A stretch of DNA of 6,094 nt from Spirochaetaceae bacterium (lineage in GTDB: Bacteria; Spirochaetota; Spirochaetia; Treponematales; Breznakiellaceae): positions 1 to 6,094 of the forward strand of contig JAIRPM010000125.1 in the NCBI GenBank assembly GCA_031257075.1, written 5' to 3'. The translations under genes were made by a program, and so were the position numbers. Within the stretch, counting starts at the first letter, position 1; each line of letters opens with the position of its first letter. The notes below the pieces were generated by a model. It was not told the DNA's origin. It saw nothing but the letters and a program-made list of their open reading frames with translations, and made no database searches. Below are positions 1-5,785 of the stretch, piece after piece.

Positions 1-1
1 C

Positions 2-805
2 GAAGGCATTCTTGATAAAAAATTCAACGTTTTGGACAAAGGTTTTGTCCGGCTGGTTGATTATATGGGCAGCGACAGCCGCATCGTGCAGTCGGCGCGG
101 GTATCCTATGGCGACGGCACCAAAAATTACCGTGAAGATGCCGGCCTTATCGATTATCTGCTCCGCAACCGGCACACCAGCCCTTTTGAACAGGTTGTTT
201 TTACGTTTCATATGAAATTGCCCATTTTTATTGCGCGGCAAATGGTCAGGCACCGCACAGCGCGGCTCAATGAGATTTCAGGGCGTTATTCAGTAATGAA
301 AGACGAATTTTATGTTCCCGCGCCGGAAGACGTAAGCCCGCAAAGTACCGACAACAAACAGGGGCGCGCGACCGAGCCGCTGCCCCCCGGTGAAGCTGAA
401 AAAGTGCGGTTGGCTCTGCAAGCGGGGCAGCAAGAGGCTTACGAAAGTTATAGCCGTATGGTCGAACAAGGGCTTGCCCGCGAACTGGCGCGTATTAACC
501 TGCCGTTGTCCCTTTACACCGAATGGTACTGGCAGATTGATTTGAACAATTTGTTTCACTTTCTGGAATTAAGGCTCGGTGCCCATGCGCAAAAGGAAAT
601 TCGCATGTACGCTCAAGCAATGCTCACTGTAGCAAAGCATGTAGCGCCTGTTGCCTGCGAAGCGTTTGAGCGGCACATTCTAGGCTCAACAACATTTTCC
701 CGTGATGAATACGCCGAACTTAAACGGAGGCTGTCCGGCGGCAGCGGCAAACCGCTTTTGGACGGAAAAGCTCTCGTCCGTTTTGAAGAAAAACTAGGGG
801 TATAG
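2..805 (+). CDS. thyX: FAD-dependent thymidylate synthase ThyX, 5' end cut by window edge
   Basis: ThyX makes dTMP from dUMP in the cytoplasm, using methylene-tetrahydrofolate as carbon donor and NAD(P)H through FAD, and replaces ThyA in many anaerobes. Numbering from the TTG at 32, the signature RHRTARLNEISGRYS lies at residues 73-87, with the RHR triad and the conserved Ser of EISGRYS. The later blocks LPLSLYTEWYWQ and LRLGAHAQKEIR (the dUMP-binding region) are also present. The frame is open to the window edge, and the residues before the TTG (KKFNVLDKGFV) resemble the normal ThyX N-terminus (KIDILDKGFV in Thermotoga). The TTG is therefore probably internal Leu and the true start lies upstream of base 1. 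At least 257 residues fits the family. The usual Asp in RxDxHAQ is Gly here (GGT), a position that also varies in other ThyX proteins. First visible gene of a tight four-gene run; only 3 nt separate its stop from the next start. Confidence 0.96.
   Translation, partial: EGILDKKFNVLDKGFVRLVDYMGSDSRIVQSARVSYGDGTKNYREDAGLIDYLLRNRHTSPFEQVVFTFHMKLPIFIARQMVRHRTARLNEISGRYSVMKDEFYVPAPEDVSPQSTDNKQGRATEPLPPGEAEKVRLALQAGQQEAYESYSRMVEQGLARELARINLPLSLYTEWYWQIDLNNLFHFLELRLGAHAQKEIRMYAQAMLTVAKHVAPVACEAFERHILGSTTFSRDEYAELKRRLSGGSGKPLLDGKALVRFEEKLGV
796..800 (+). promoter_or_regulatory. Ribosome binding site for the GTG start of the pentapeptide-repeat gene
   Basis: AGGGG lies 8 nt before the GTG at 809, within the last codons of thyX. 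It supports this non-ATG start over the later in-frame ATG at 842, which would remove C7 and C11 of the Cys/His cluster. Confidence 0.55.
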
Positions 806-808
806 ACA

Positions 809-1402
809 GTGTGGCAGTTTATCCCCTGTGCAGCCGGCTGTATGAAGCCGGCGCTAACCGGCGTTAACCTCTGCGCAAACCATATAGCGGACAAAGAATC
901 TTTTGCCGTTCAAATGGCGGAAGAAATGAAACGCAAAACATCTATTGTGGACATGGTAGGAGCAGGCCTTGAATTCAAAAATGTCGATTTCAGCGGGCAG
1001 CATTTTTACACCTCAAATTTTTCGCAGGCTGTCTTCAATTCATGTTCTTTTTACAAAACAATAATAAAAATCTGTTTTTTTGATTTTGCCTCTTTTAACA
1101 ACTGCGATTTTTCTCATTCGATCATTGATTATGCCGCGCTCGGCGGCGCCGCCATCAAAGATTGTACTTTTTGCAATTCAGATATTCTGCATGTCAATTT
1201 TAACGGGGCGGCAATTGTCGATACCAGATTTGACCATTCTAATATGTACAACAGCAGATTTATCACGGCAACCATAAGCAGCACATCCTTTAACGACTGC
1301 AATGTAAAAAAAGTCTTTTTTATAGACAGCAGCCAAACAAATGTATCATTCAAAGCATCAAATACCGCCGAAGCGGTATACAAAATGGACGAAATACTAT
1401 GA
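809..1402 (+). CDS. Pentapeptide-repeat protein with N-terminal Cys/His cluster
   Basis: Function unknown. The 197-residue protein has two parts. Residues 1-25 carry C7-x3-C11-x10-C22-x2-H25, a spacing that could bind one zinc ion. From about residue 56 a bulky hydrophobic residue recurs at every fifth position (56, 61, 66 and on to 181), mostly Phe alternating with Phe/Ile/Leu/Met/Val. Gln176 is the only exception. This is the central-residue pattern of a pentapeptide-repeat right-handed beta-helix, about 25 repeats or six coils. No signal peptide or membrane segment is seen, so it is probably cytoplasmic. I count 13 acidic and 10 basic residues in the helix part, so it lacks the strong negative charge expected of DNA-mimicking gyrase inhibitors such as Qnr or MfpA. 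The start is GTG, preceded by AGGGG at 796-800 inside the end of thyX. It overlaps the next gene by ATGA, implying translational coupling. The sequence is more AT-rich than its neighbours, largely because Phe, Ile and Asn codons dominate. Confidence 0.88.
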   Translation: MWQFIPCAAGCMKPALTGVNLCANHIADKESFAVQMAEEMKRKTSIVDMVGAGLEFKNVDFSGQHFYTSNFSQAVFNSCSFYKTIIKICFFDFASFNNCDFSHSIIDYAALGGAAIKDCTFCNSDILHVNFNGAAIVDTRFDHSNMYNSRFITATISSTSFNDCNVKKVFFIDSSQTNVSFKASNTAEAVYKMDEIL

Positions 1403-2040
1403 GGCTTTATCAGCATTACTGCCCGCAGACATTCAGCAACCTCTATATTATCGGCGCAGGCCATGAACCCGCAGATTCAGCAGTGCGGGAAGCGGTTATT
1501 ATCGACGTAGGCGCTATGGACGAAACGGTACTTAAATATATCGAAAATAATTCATATTCGCTGAAAGCAGTGCTTGTTACGCATGAACATAATGCGCATA
1601 TTGCCGGGCTGCGTTCACTAAAACGTATTTATGATGTTGAAATTTATTCGGCGGGAAAAACCGTACTTGATTGCAAATCAAATGTTATACATGACGGCGA
1701 CATTCTAACTATCGGTTCAAATTTTGAAGTACAAGTCTTTGCGGTGCCCGGCCATTCGGCAGATTCTGTTGTATACAAAATTGACAACCTTTTATTTACA
1801 GGTGATGCTTTGAGCGCCGGCCTTTTGGGCAGCACCTCTAGTTCTTTTGGCGCGATGCGGCTTATTTCAACAATTCAAAACAGAATTTTCGCGCTTCATG
1901 GCAATTTAGTCATACTGCCCGGTCATGGCCCGCCCTCCACGCTGGATGTTGAACGCATCCACAATGCGGGCATAGGCCTTTTTCAGGAACAGATGGCCAA
2001 AAGCAGGCGGCCCAGTTATAACCTTGATTTTCTGGGTTAA
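1399..2040 (+). CDS. Metallo-beta-lactamase-fold protein with altered HxHxDH motif
   Basis: A 213-residue single-domain protein of the metallo-beta-lactamase/glyoxalase II superfamily; substrate unknown. Visible metal-site elements in order are D36 in IIDVG, the H62-x-H64-x-A66-H67 motif, H119 in VPGHSADS, D136 in FTGDAL and H176 in LPGHGP. The family motif is HxHxDH. Here the Asp that normally binds the second metal and orients the attacking water is Ala (codon GCG), while all other ligands remain. The protein may therefore hold one metal, have an altered mechanism, or be a non-hydrolytic relative; that is inference. Its length and ligand layout resemble glyoxalase II-like hydrolases rather than antibiotic-degrading enzymes, and there is no signal peptide. 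The start is the ATG of an ATGA overlap with the preceding stop; only a weak GGA precedes it, so translation probably depends on coupling. ftsY follows 18 nt downstream. Confidence 0.9.
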   Translation: MRLYQHYCPQTFSNLYIIGAGHEPADSAVREAVIIDVGAMDETVLKYIENNSYSLKAVLVTHEHNAHIAGLRSLKRIYDVEIYSAGKTVLDCKSNVIHDGDILTIGSNFEVQVFAVPGHSADSVVYKIDNLLFTGDALSAGLLGSTSSSFGAMRLISTIQNRIFALHGNLVILPGHGPPSTLDVERIHNAGIGLFQEQMAKSRRPSYNLDFLG

Positions 2041-2043
2041 AAT

Positions 2044-2048
2044 AAGGA
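2044..2048 (+). promoter_or_regulatory. Ribosome binding site for ftsY
   Basis: AAGGA ends 10 nt before the ATG at 2059 in the 18-nt gap after the metallo-beta-lactamase-fold gene. It supports this start; the product then begins MGFGTTLASFFGL, as expected for the FtsY membrane-targeting helix. Confidence 0.5.
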
Positions 2049-2058
2049 TACAGACGTT

Positions 2059-2931
2059 ATGGGATTCGGTACTACGCTGGCATCATTTTTCGGTTTACAC
2101 AAAACGCTCGATGAGGCCTTTTTTGACGATTTGGCGGACACGCTTGTCGAAGGCGATTTTCCCGCGCTCGAAGCGTTCAAAATGGCAGACAATTTGCGGG
2201 CTATCTGCCGTAAAGAAGGCCTGTCGGACGCGCAGGCTGCCAAAACAAAACTAGCAGCCTTACTGCGCGAGATGCTTGACGCTGCACAACCGGCGCCTTG
2301 CGATGCGGCGCCCGGCGCGCTGACTGTCCTGCTTCTTTTGGGGGTAAACGGCGTTGGGAAAACGACAAGCGCCGCCAAACTTGCCGCCCTCTACAAGAAC
2401 GAAACCAAACCCCTTCTTGCTGCCGCCGACACGTTTCGCGCCGCGGCGATCGACCAACTCAAAATACACGGAGAACGGCTTGGCGTGCGGGTAGTATCTG
2501 GAATACAGGGCGGGGACAGCGCCGCCTGCATTTATGACGCAATAACAGCCGCCCGCGCCGGTGGCTATACGCCGGTCATCGCTGACACTGCCGGCCGGAT
2601 GCACACAAAAAGCGCCCTTGTCGATGAATTAAAAAAAATCGACCGCATTGTACTAAAAGCGGCGCCGGAGGCATGCATCTACAAAAAATATCTTGTACTG
2701 GACTCAACGACCGGTTCCAATGCGCTGGCTCAAGCGGAAACGTTTTGTGAAGCGGTGCGCCCCAGCGGTGTCATACTTACCAAATGTGATTCCACCGCAA
2801 AAGGCGGCATTGTTTTTCCGCTTGCTTCCCGCCTGCATCTGCCTGTTTTGTACACCTGCTTTGGCGAAAGTTACGAGGACATTCAGCGTTTTGACAGCGC
2901 CTCCTATACCGGCCGTTTTTTAGATATCTAA
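2059..2931 (+). CDS. ftsY: Signal recognition particle receptor FtsY
   Basis: FtsY is the membrane-associated GTPase that receives ribosome-nascent chain complexes from SRP (Ffh plus 4.5S RNA) and passes them to the Sec translocon. At 290 residues it is a minimal NG form. A short amphipathic N-terminus (residues 1-12, FGTTLASFFGL) could serve as the membrane-targeting helix, followed by a helical N domain to about residue 80 and the G domain. GTPase motifs are G1 GVNGVGKTT (95-103), DTFRAAA (124-130), DTAGR (176-180), TKCD (241-244) and the closing FGE at 269-270. Two positions differ from the usual family pattern: TTGQNAL reads TTGSNAL (Ser220), and TKxDGTAKGG reads TKCDSTAKGG (Ser245). The DTFRAAAID block and the C-terminus ending just after the last helix fit FtsY rather than Ffh, as there is no M domain. 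It is the last gene of the left operon. Confidence 0.96.
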   Translation: MGFGTTLASFFGLHKTLDEAFFDDLADTLVEGDFPALEAFKMADNLRAICRKEGLSDAQAAKTKLAALLREMLDAAQPAPCDAAPGALTVLLLLGVNGVGKTTSAAKLAALYKNETKPLLAAADTFRAAAIDQLKIHGERLGVRVVSGIQGGDSAACIYDAITAARAGGYTPVIADTAGRMHTKSALVDELKKIDRIVLKAAPEACIYKKYLVLDSTTGSNALAQAETFCEAVRPSGVILTKCDSTAKGGIVFPLASRLHLPVLYTCFGESYEDIQRFDSASYTGRFLDI

Positions 2932-2932
2932 G

Positions 2933-2942
2933 GCAGCGCTGC
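2933..2942. repeat. 10-bp perfect palindrome just after ftsY
   Basis: GCAGCGCTGC is self-complementary and begins 2 nt after the ftsY stop. With no loop and no following T-run it is not a normal intrinsic terminator. It could be a protein site or chance. Confidence 0.4.
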
Positions 2943-3001
2943 GCAATCAACTCTACAAATTGCAGTTCCTTCCCTCCCTAGCGCAAGAAAACAATCTATT
3001 C

Positions 3002-3007
3002 TATAAT
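3002..3007 (+). promoter_or_regulatory. Probable -10 box of the DHH gene promoter
   Basis: A perfect TATAAT lies 30 nt before the ATG at 3038, in the only long plus-strand gap of the window (2932-3037). A start of transcription near 3013-3015 would give a leader of about 25 nt carrying the ribosome binding site. No TTGACA-like -35 is found at 15-18 nt spacing (TAGCGC sits at 17 nt) and there is no TGn extension. The promoter may therefore need an activator or use another upstream contact. A 14-nt pyrimidine-only run (2966-2979) sits just upstream. Confidence 0.5.
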
Positions 3008-3024
3008 TAGGGACATTATTTGAT

Positions 3025-3029
3025 GGAGG
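3025..3029 (+). promoter_or_regulatory. Ribosome binding site deciding the DHH gene start
   Basis: GGAGG ends 8 nt before the ATG at 3038. It favours this start over the in-frame TTG at 3020 and ATG at 3023, both of which lie upstream of or across the site. The product then begins MRLITRSDFDG, placing the first DHH motif at the N-terminus as usual. Confidence 0.8.
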
Positions 3030-3037
3030 TTTCACCT

Positions 3038-3943
3038 ATGAGACTTATTACTAGAAGTGATTTTGACGGGCTGGCCTGCGGCGCGCTTCTCGAAGCAGCC
3101 GGCGTTATTAATGAATGGCTTTTTGTTCATCCAAAGGATATTCAGGATGGGCTTATCGAAGCGACAAAAAATGATGTTGTTGCTAATGTGCCCTACATCA
3201 ACGGCTGCGGACTGTGGTTTGACCATCATTCCAGCGAAGTAGAGCGGCTTGGCACGATGCTCAAATTTGAAGGCGTTTCAAAAAAAGCGCCTAGTTGCGC
3301 CCGTGTTATTTATGATTACTATGGCGGCGATGCCAAATTGTCCCGTTTTAGCGAAATGGTAAAAGCCGCCGACAAAATGGACAGCGCTAATTTGACCATT
3401 GATGAAATTCAAAATCCCAAAGACTGGGTAATGCTTGGCTTCATTGCCGACCCGCGCACCGGGCTTGGCCGTTTTCGCAATTTTACCATAAGCAACCTTG
3501 ACCTTATGAAAATGCTCGCTTCGATGACGCTTTCCAAACCGATTGGGGAAATCCTGCGCTTGCCTGATGTTAAGGAACGCATCGAAGTTTACAATGAACA
3601 GAAAGAATTGTACCTAAAAATGATAAAAGAAACCGCTCGTGTTGAAGGCAAAGCCGTTGTTGTTGATTTGCGCAAAGTTGACACAATTCATGCCGGCAAC
3701 CGCTTTCTGTTATACACGCTTTTTCCTGAAGCAAACATTTCGGTAGTGATAGTCAATGGCAAAAAAGATGTCAATTGCGTTATCACCGCCGGTTACAGTA
3801 TTCTCAACAAGACTGCTACGGTAGATGTCGGCAGCCTTATGCTTAAATACGGCGGCGGCGGCCACAAAGTTGTCGGAACCTGCCAGGTAGCATGGGACGA
3901 CACCGACCGTATCGCCCAGGAAATCATCAACAAAGTAAAATAA
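3038..3943 (+). CDS. DHH/DHHA1-family phosphoesterase (exopolyphosphatase-related)
   Basis: A 301-residue cytoplasmic protein of the DHH superfamily, which cleaves phosphodiester or phosphoanhydride bonds with manganese (RecJ, NrnA, GdpP and PPX2-type pyrophosphatases). From the N-terminus it shows SDFDG with D8 and D10 (motif I), a WFDHHSSE block with the DHH triad at 62-64 (motif III of the family, after a variable motif II), and AADKMDSA with D112/D115 as a further metal-ligand candidate. The C-terminal DHHA1 substrate domain contains GGGGH at 272-276. The closest subgroup by my recollection is the DHH proteins annotated as exopolyphosphatase-related; the actual substrate (polyphosphate, nano-RNA or a cyclic-dinucleotide product) cannot be told from sequence. 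The ATG at 3038 is chosen for its ribosome binding site and fit to the domain start. The gene has its own likely promoter and converges on trpD with a 25-nt gap. Confidence 0.88.
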   Translation: MRLITRSDFDGLACGALLEAAGVINEWLFVHPKDIQDGLIEATKNDVVANVPYINGCGLWFDHHSSEVERLGTMLKFEGVSKKAPSCARVIYDYYGGDAKLSRFSEMVKAADKMDSANLTIDEIQNPKDWVMLGFIADPRTGLGRFRNFTISNLDLMKMLASMTLSKPIGEILRLPDVKERIEVYNEQKELYLKMIKETARVEGKAVVVDLRKVDTIHAGNRFLLYTLFPEANISVVIVNGKKDVNCVITAGYSILNKTATVDVGSLMLKYGGGGHKVVGTCQVAWDDTDRIAQEIINKVK

Positions 3944-3968
3944 AGCGCATCCTGCCGATTGCATTGCC

Positions 3969-4976
3969 CTAACTGTTCGACAAAGCGACAAAACGCTCCA
4001 GTTGCGTTTGCGCTTTGCCTGAATCAATCGTTTCTTCCGCAAGGCAGATGGCTTCGCGCATAGTGAGCGCCGGGCGGGCTATGCGCAGAGCCGCCGCCGA
4101 ATTCAAGACAACCGCATCCCTTTTGGGGCCTTTTTCACCCGCAAGAATTGCGCGGGTTATCTTTGCGTTATCCGCCGGACTGCCGCCCAGCAAGGCGTCT
4201 TTTTCGCACCGCTTGAATCCCAATTCTTCAGGTTCAAGGGTATAAGACGTAAAGGCGCCTTCCCGCACTTCGCACACAGACGTAGGGGCGCTCATTGAAA
4301 TTTCATCAAGCCCGTCCTGCCCATAGACAACCATAGCCCGCTTTACGCCCAAATTAGCAAGCACCTGCGCGAGCGGCTCCACAAGTTTTTCATCATAGAC
4401 ACCTAAAAGTTCCATGTTCGCCCCCGCCGGATTTACAAGAGGCCCCAAAATGTTAAATATTGTGCGTATCCCAAGTTCTTTGCGTACCGGCGCGACATAC
4501 TTCATCGAAATATGGTAATTTTGCGCAAAAAGAAAACACAATCCAATATCCCGCAGCAATTGCACGCTTTTTTCCGGCGGAATACCGATGTTTACTCCCA
4601 GGCTTTCAAGTACATCCGCAGCGCCTGATTTGCTTGAAGCGGCACGGTTTCCATGTTTGGCAACCGGCGCTCCTGCCGCCGAAATGACTATCGCTGAAGT
4701 TGTTGATATGTTGAAAGAATTGGAACGGTCGCCGCCTGTGCCTACAATCTCCAAAACATCCATTTCGTGCAAAAGCCGTATGCAATGTTTGCGCATACCC
4801 GCGGCCGCGGCCGTTATCTCGTCGATGGTCTCGCCTTTTACCGCAAGCGCCGTCAGAAAAGCCGCCATCTGAATTTCAGTCGCCTGCCCGTTCATAATCT
4901 CGTGCATAACCGTCTCGGCCATGTCATAACTTAACGATTCGCGGTTTGCCGCTTTGATTATCGCTTCTTTTATCAT
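3969..4976 (-). CDS. trpD: Anthranilate phosphoribosyltransferase TrpD
   Basis: TrpD transfers the phosphoribosyl group of PRPP to anthranilate, giving N-(5-phosphoribosyl)anthranilate in tryptophan synthesis. At 335 residues it has the standard length for the unfused enzyme. PRPP-binding GTGGD lies at 79-83 with NSFNIST at 86-92. The KHGNRAASSKSG loop is at 107-118, followed by the anthranilate-side block with HISMKYVAPVRKELG (155-169) and RTIFN (171-175). The magnesium-binding D224-E225 are in DGLDE. The fold family also includes pyrimidine nucleoside phosphorylases, but these motifs are TrpD-specific. The start at 4976 has AGGAG (4983-4987) 6 nt upstream; a longer frame to 5054 would overlap araD and add a non-homologous N-terminus. 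It lies 43 nt after araD, so it is probably the last gene of an arabinose operon. No trpE, trpG, trpC or trpF is adjacent, which is unusual. Confidence 0.95.
   Translation of the reverse strand: MIKEAIIKAANRESLSYDMAETVMHEIMNGQATEIQMAAFLTALAVKGETIDEITAAAAGMRKHCIRLLHEMDVLEIVGTGGDRSNSFNISTTSAIVISAAGAPVAKHGNRAASSKSGAADVLESLGVNIGIPPEKSVQLLRDIGLCFLFAQNYHISMKYVAPVRKELGIRTIFNILGPLVNPAGANMELLGVYDEKLVEPLAQVLANLGVKRAMVVYGQDGLDEISMSAPTSVCEVREGAFTSYTLEPEELGFKRCEKDALLGGSPADNAKITRAILAGEKGPKRDAVVLNSAAALRIARPALTMREAICLAEETIDSGKAQTQLERFVALSNS
3981..4017. other. Interrupted hairpin within the 3' end of trpD
   Basis: CAAAGCG (3981-3987) pairs with CGCTTTG (4011-4017), and inside it AAACGC (3991-3996) pairs with GCGTTT (4004-4009), leaving a 7-nt loop and a 3/1-nt internal loop. 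This gives 13 base pairs in total. It lies at codons for about residues 320-331 of TrpD, 12 nt before the stop. No T-run follows on either strand, so it is not a standard intrinsic terminator. It may still slow polymerase or protect a 3' end at the convergent junction. Confidence 0.45.
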
Positions 4977-4982
4977 AAAAAT

Positions 4983-4987
4983 CTCCT
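4983..4987 (-). promoter_or_regulatory. Ribosome binding site deciding the trpD start
   Basis: On the minus strand AGGAG lies 6 nt before the ATG at 4976. It makes this start far more likely than the upstream in-frame codons that run into araD. Confidence 0.85.
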
Positions 4988-5009
4988 TTTGAGCGGACGC
5001 AAACTGAAC

Positions 5010-5019
5010 TGCCGCGGCA
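5010..5019. repeat. 10-bp perfect palindrome just after araD
   Basis: TGCCGCGGCA is self-complementary and directly abuts the araD stop (5020-5022) in the 43-nt araD-trpD gap. It has no loop and no T-run, so it is not a typical terminator. It may be chance in GC-rich sequence, or a weak structure between the two cistrons. Confidence 0.4.
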
Positions 5020-5721
5020 TTATGCGTTCTGCCCGTAGTAAGCGGCATCCCCATGTTTGCGTTCCCAGTGTTTTTCGATGATGTGAGCGGGAAGCGGGGG
5101 GCAGTCAGGCTTTAACTGGAGGGTAAAAAGCGCCATTTTGCAAGCCTCCTCCAGCACAGCGCTGTGGTAGAGCGATTCCGCGGCGTTTTTTCCCCATGTG
5201 AAGGGGCCATGGCCTGCTACCAGAACCATCGGGCAGTGGAGCGGGTTTATCTTTTTCGTATGGAAGTGGTCAACAATCAGGCGGCCTGTTTCCAGTTCGT
5301 AATCATTGCGCAAGGCTTCCTGGGAAATAAACGGCGTACAGGGAATTTCCTGCTGGGTATAATCGGCATGGGTTGTACCGAAAACCGGCACGGGGCGCGC
5401 AGCCTGCGCCCAGCCGCATGCGTACGGCGAATGGGTGTGCGCAACGCCCGCTATCCCGCCAAAGGCGCGGTACAACATTCTGTGCGTTTCCGTGTCCGAT
5501 GACGGGCGCATGGTTCCTTTAACCACCTTGCCGTCCAAATCTACAATCACCATAGTTTCGGGAGTGAGCGCGTCATACGGTACGCCGGAAGGCTTTATCG
5601 CAAAGGCTCCCGCGCCGGCATCAAACGCCGACACATTCCCCCAGGTGTATATCGCAAGGCCGCGCAGCGGTATTTCGCGGTTTGCTTCGAATGCCTCTTC
5701 CTGCAAGGTTTTGTAGTTCAC
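5020..5721 (-). CDS. araD: L-ribulose-5-phosphate 4-epimerase AraD
   Basis: AraD converts L-ribulose 5-phosphate to D-xylulose 5-phosphate by a zinc-dependent retro-aldol cleavage and rejoining, the last step of L-arabinose entry into the pentose phosphate pathway. The 233-residue protein matches the Escherichia coli enzyme closely in length and register. D76 (SSDT), H95 and H97 (HTHS) and H171 (HGPF) are the zinc-site residues. D120 (THAD) and Y229 (YYGQ) are the catalytic acid/base pair, all at the same positions as in E. coli. The phosphate-binding TWGNVSA (26-32) and KPSG (43-46) are also present. The sibling L-fuculose-phosphate aldolase family shares the fold but not this full set. The start is GTG at 5721 with GGGGG (5730-5734) 8 nt upstream, and the N-terminus aligns with known AraD. 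It follows araA by 64 nt and precedes trpD. Confidence 0.96.
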   Translation of the reverse strand: MNYKTLQEEAFEANREIPLRGLAIYTWGNVSAFDAGAGAFAIKPSGVPYDALTPETMVIVDLDGKVVKGTMRPSSDTETHRMLYRAFGGIAGVAHTHSPYACGWAQAARPVPVFGTTHADYTQQEIPCTPFISQEALRNDYELETGRLIVDHFHTKKINPLHCPMVLVAGHGPFTWGKNAAESLYHSAVLEEACKMALFTLQLKPDCPPLPAHIIEKHWERKHGDAAYYGQNA

Positions 5722-5785
5722 AAGAATTTCCCCCGTTCCGTCTTACCGTCAAGCAATTCCCCATGCTGCCGCACAGAGCATTACC

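Noticed and set aside
1000..1400. Recently acquired AT-rich island
   Set aside because: The AT richness follows from the Phe, Ile and Asn demanded by the repeat, the gene is coupled to both neighbours, and there are no mobile-element marks.
809..1402. Qnr/MfpA-like gyrase-protecting DNA mimic
   Set aside because: The helix has 13 acidic and 10 basic residues, so it lacks the strong negative surface, and an N-terminal Cys/His cluster is not part of those families.
2939..2965. Possible terminator after ftsY: CTGCGCAAT pairing with ATTGCAG around a 10-nt loop plus flanking bases
   Set aside because: The stem is only 7 bp with a 2-nt bulge, and the following tract is mixed C and T rather than a T-run.
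3020..3037. Earlier TTG or ATG start for the DHH gene
   Set aside because: The ribosome binding site lies inside this stretch, and the domain begins right at the ATG at 3038.
4460..4872. Plus-strand reading frames opposite trpD
   Set aside because: They are antisense shadows of a conserved gene, with no protein-like features and no independent start signals.
4977..5054. N-terminal extension of trpD by 26 residues overlapping araD
   Set aside because: The extension does not resemble TrpD, overlaps the well-supported araD end, and the ATG at 4976 has a strong ribosome binding site.
5164..5716. Plus-strand reading frames opposite araD
   Set aside because: They lie wholly opposite a gene with intact catalytic residues, show no recognisable domain and lack good ribosome binding sites.
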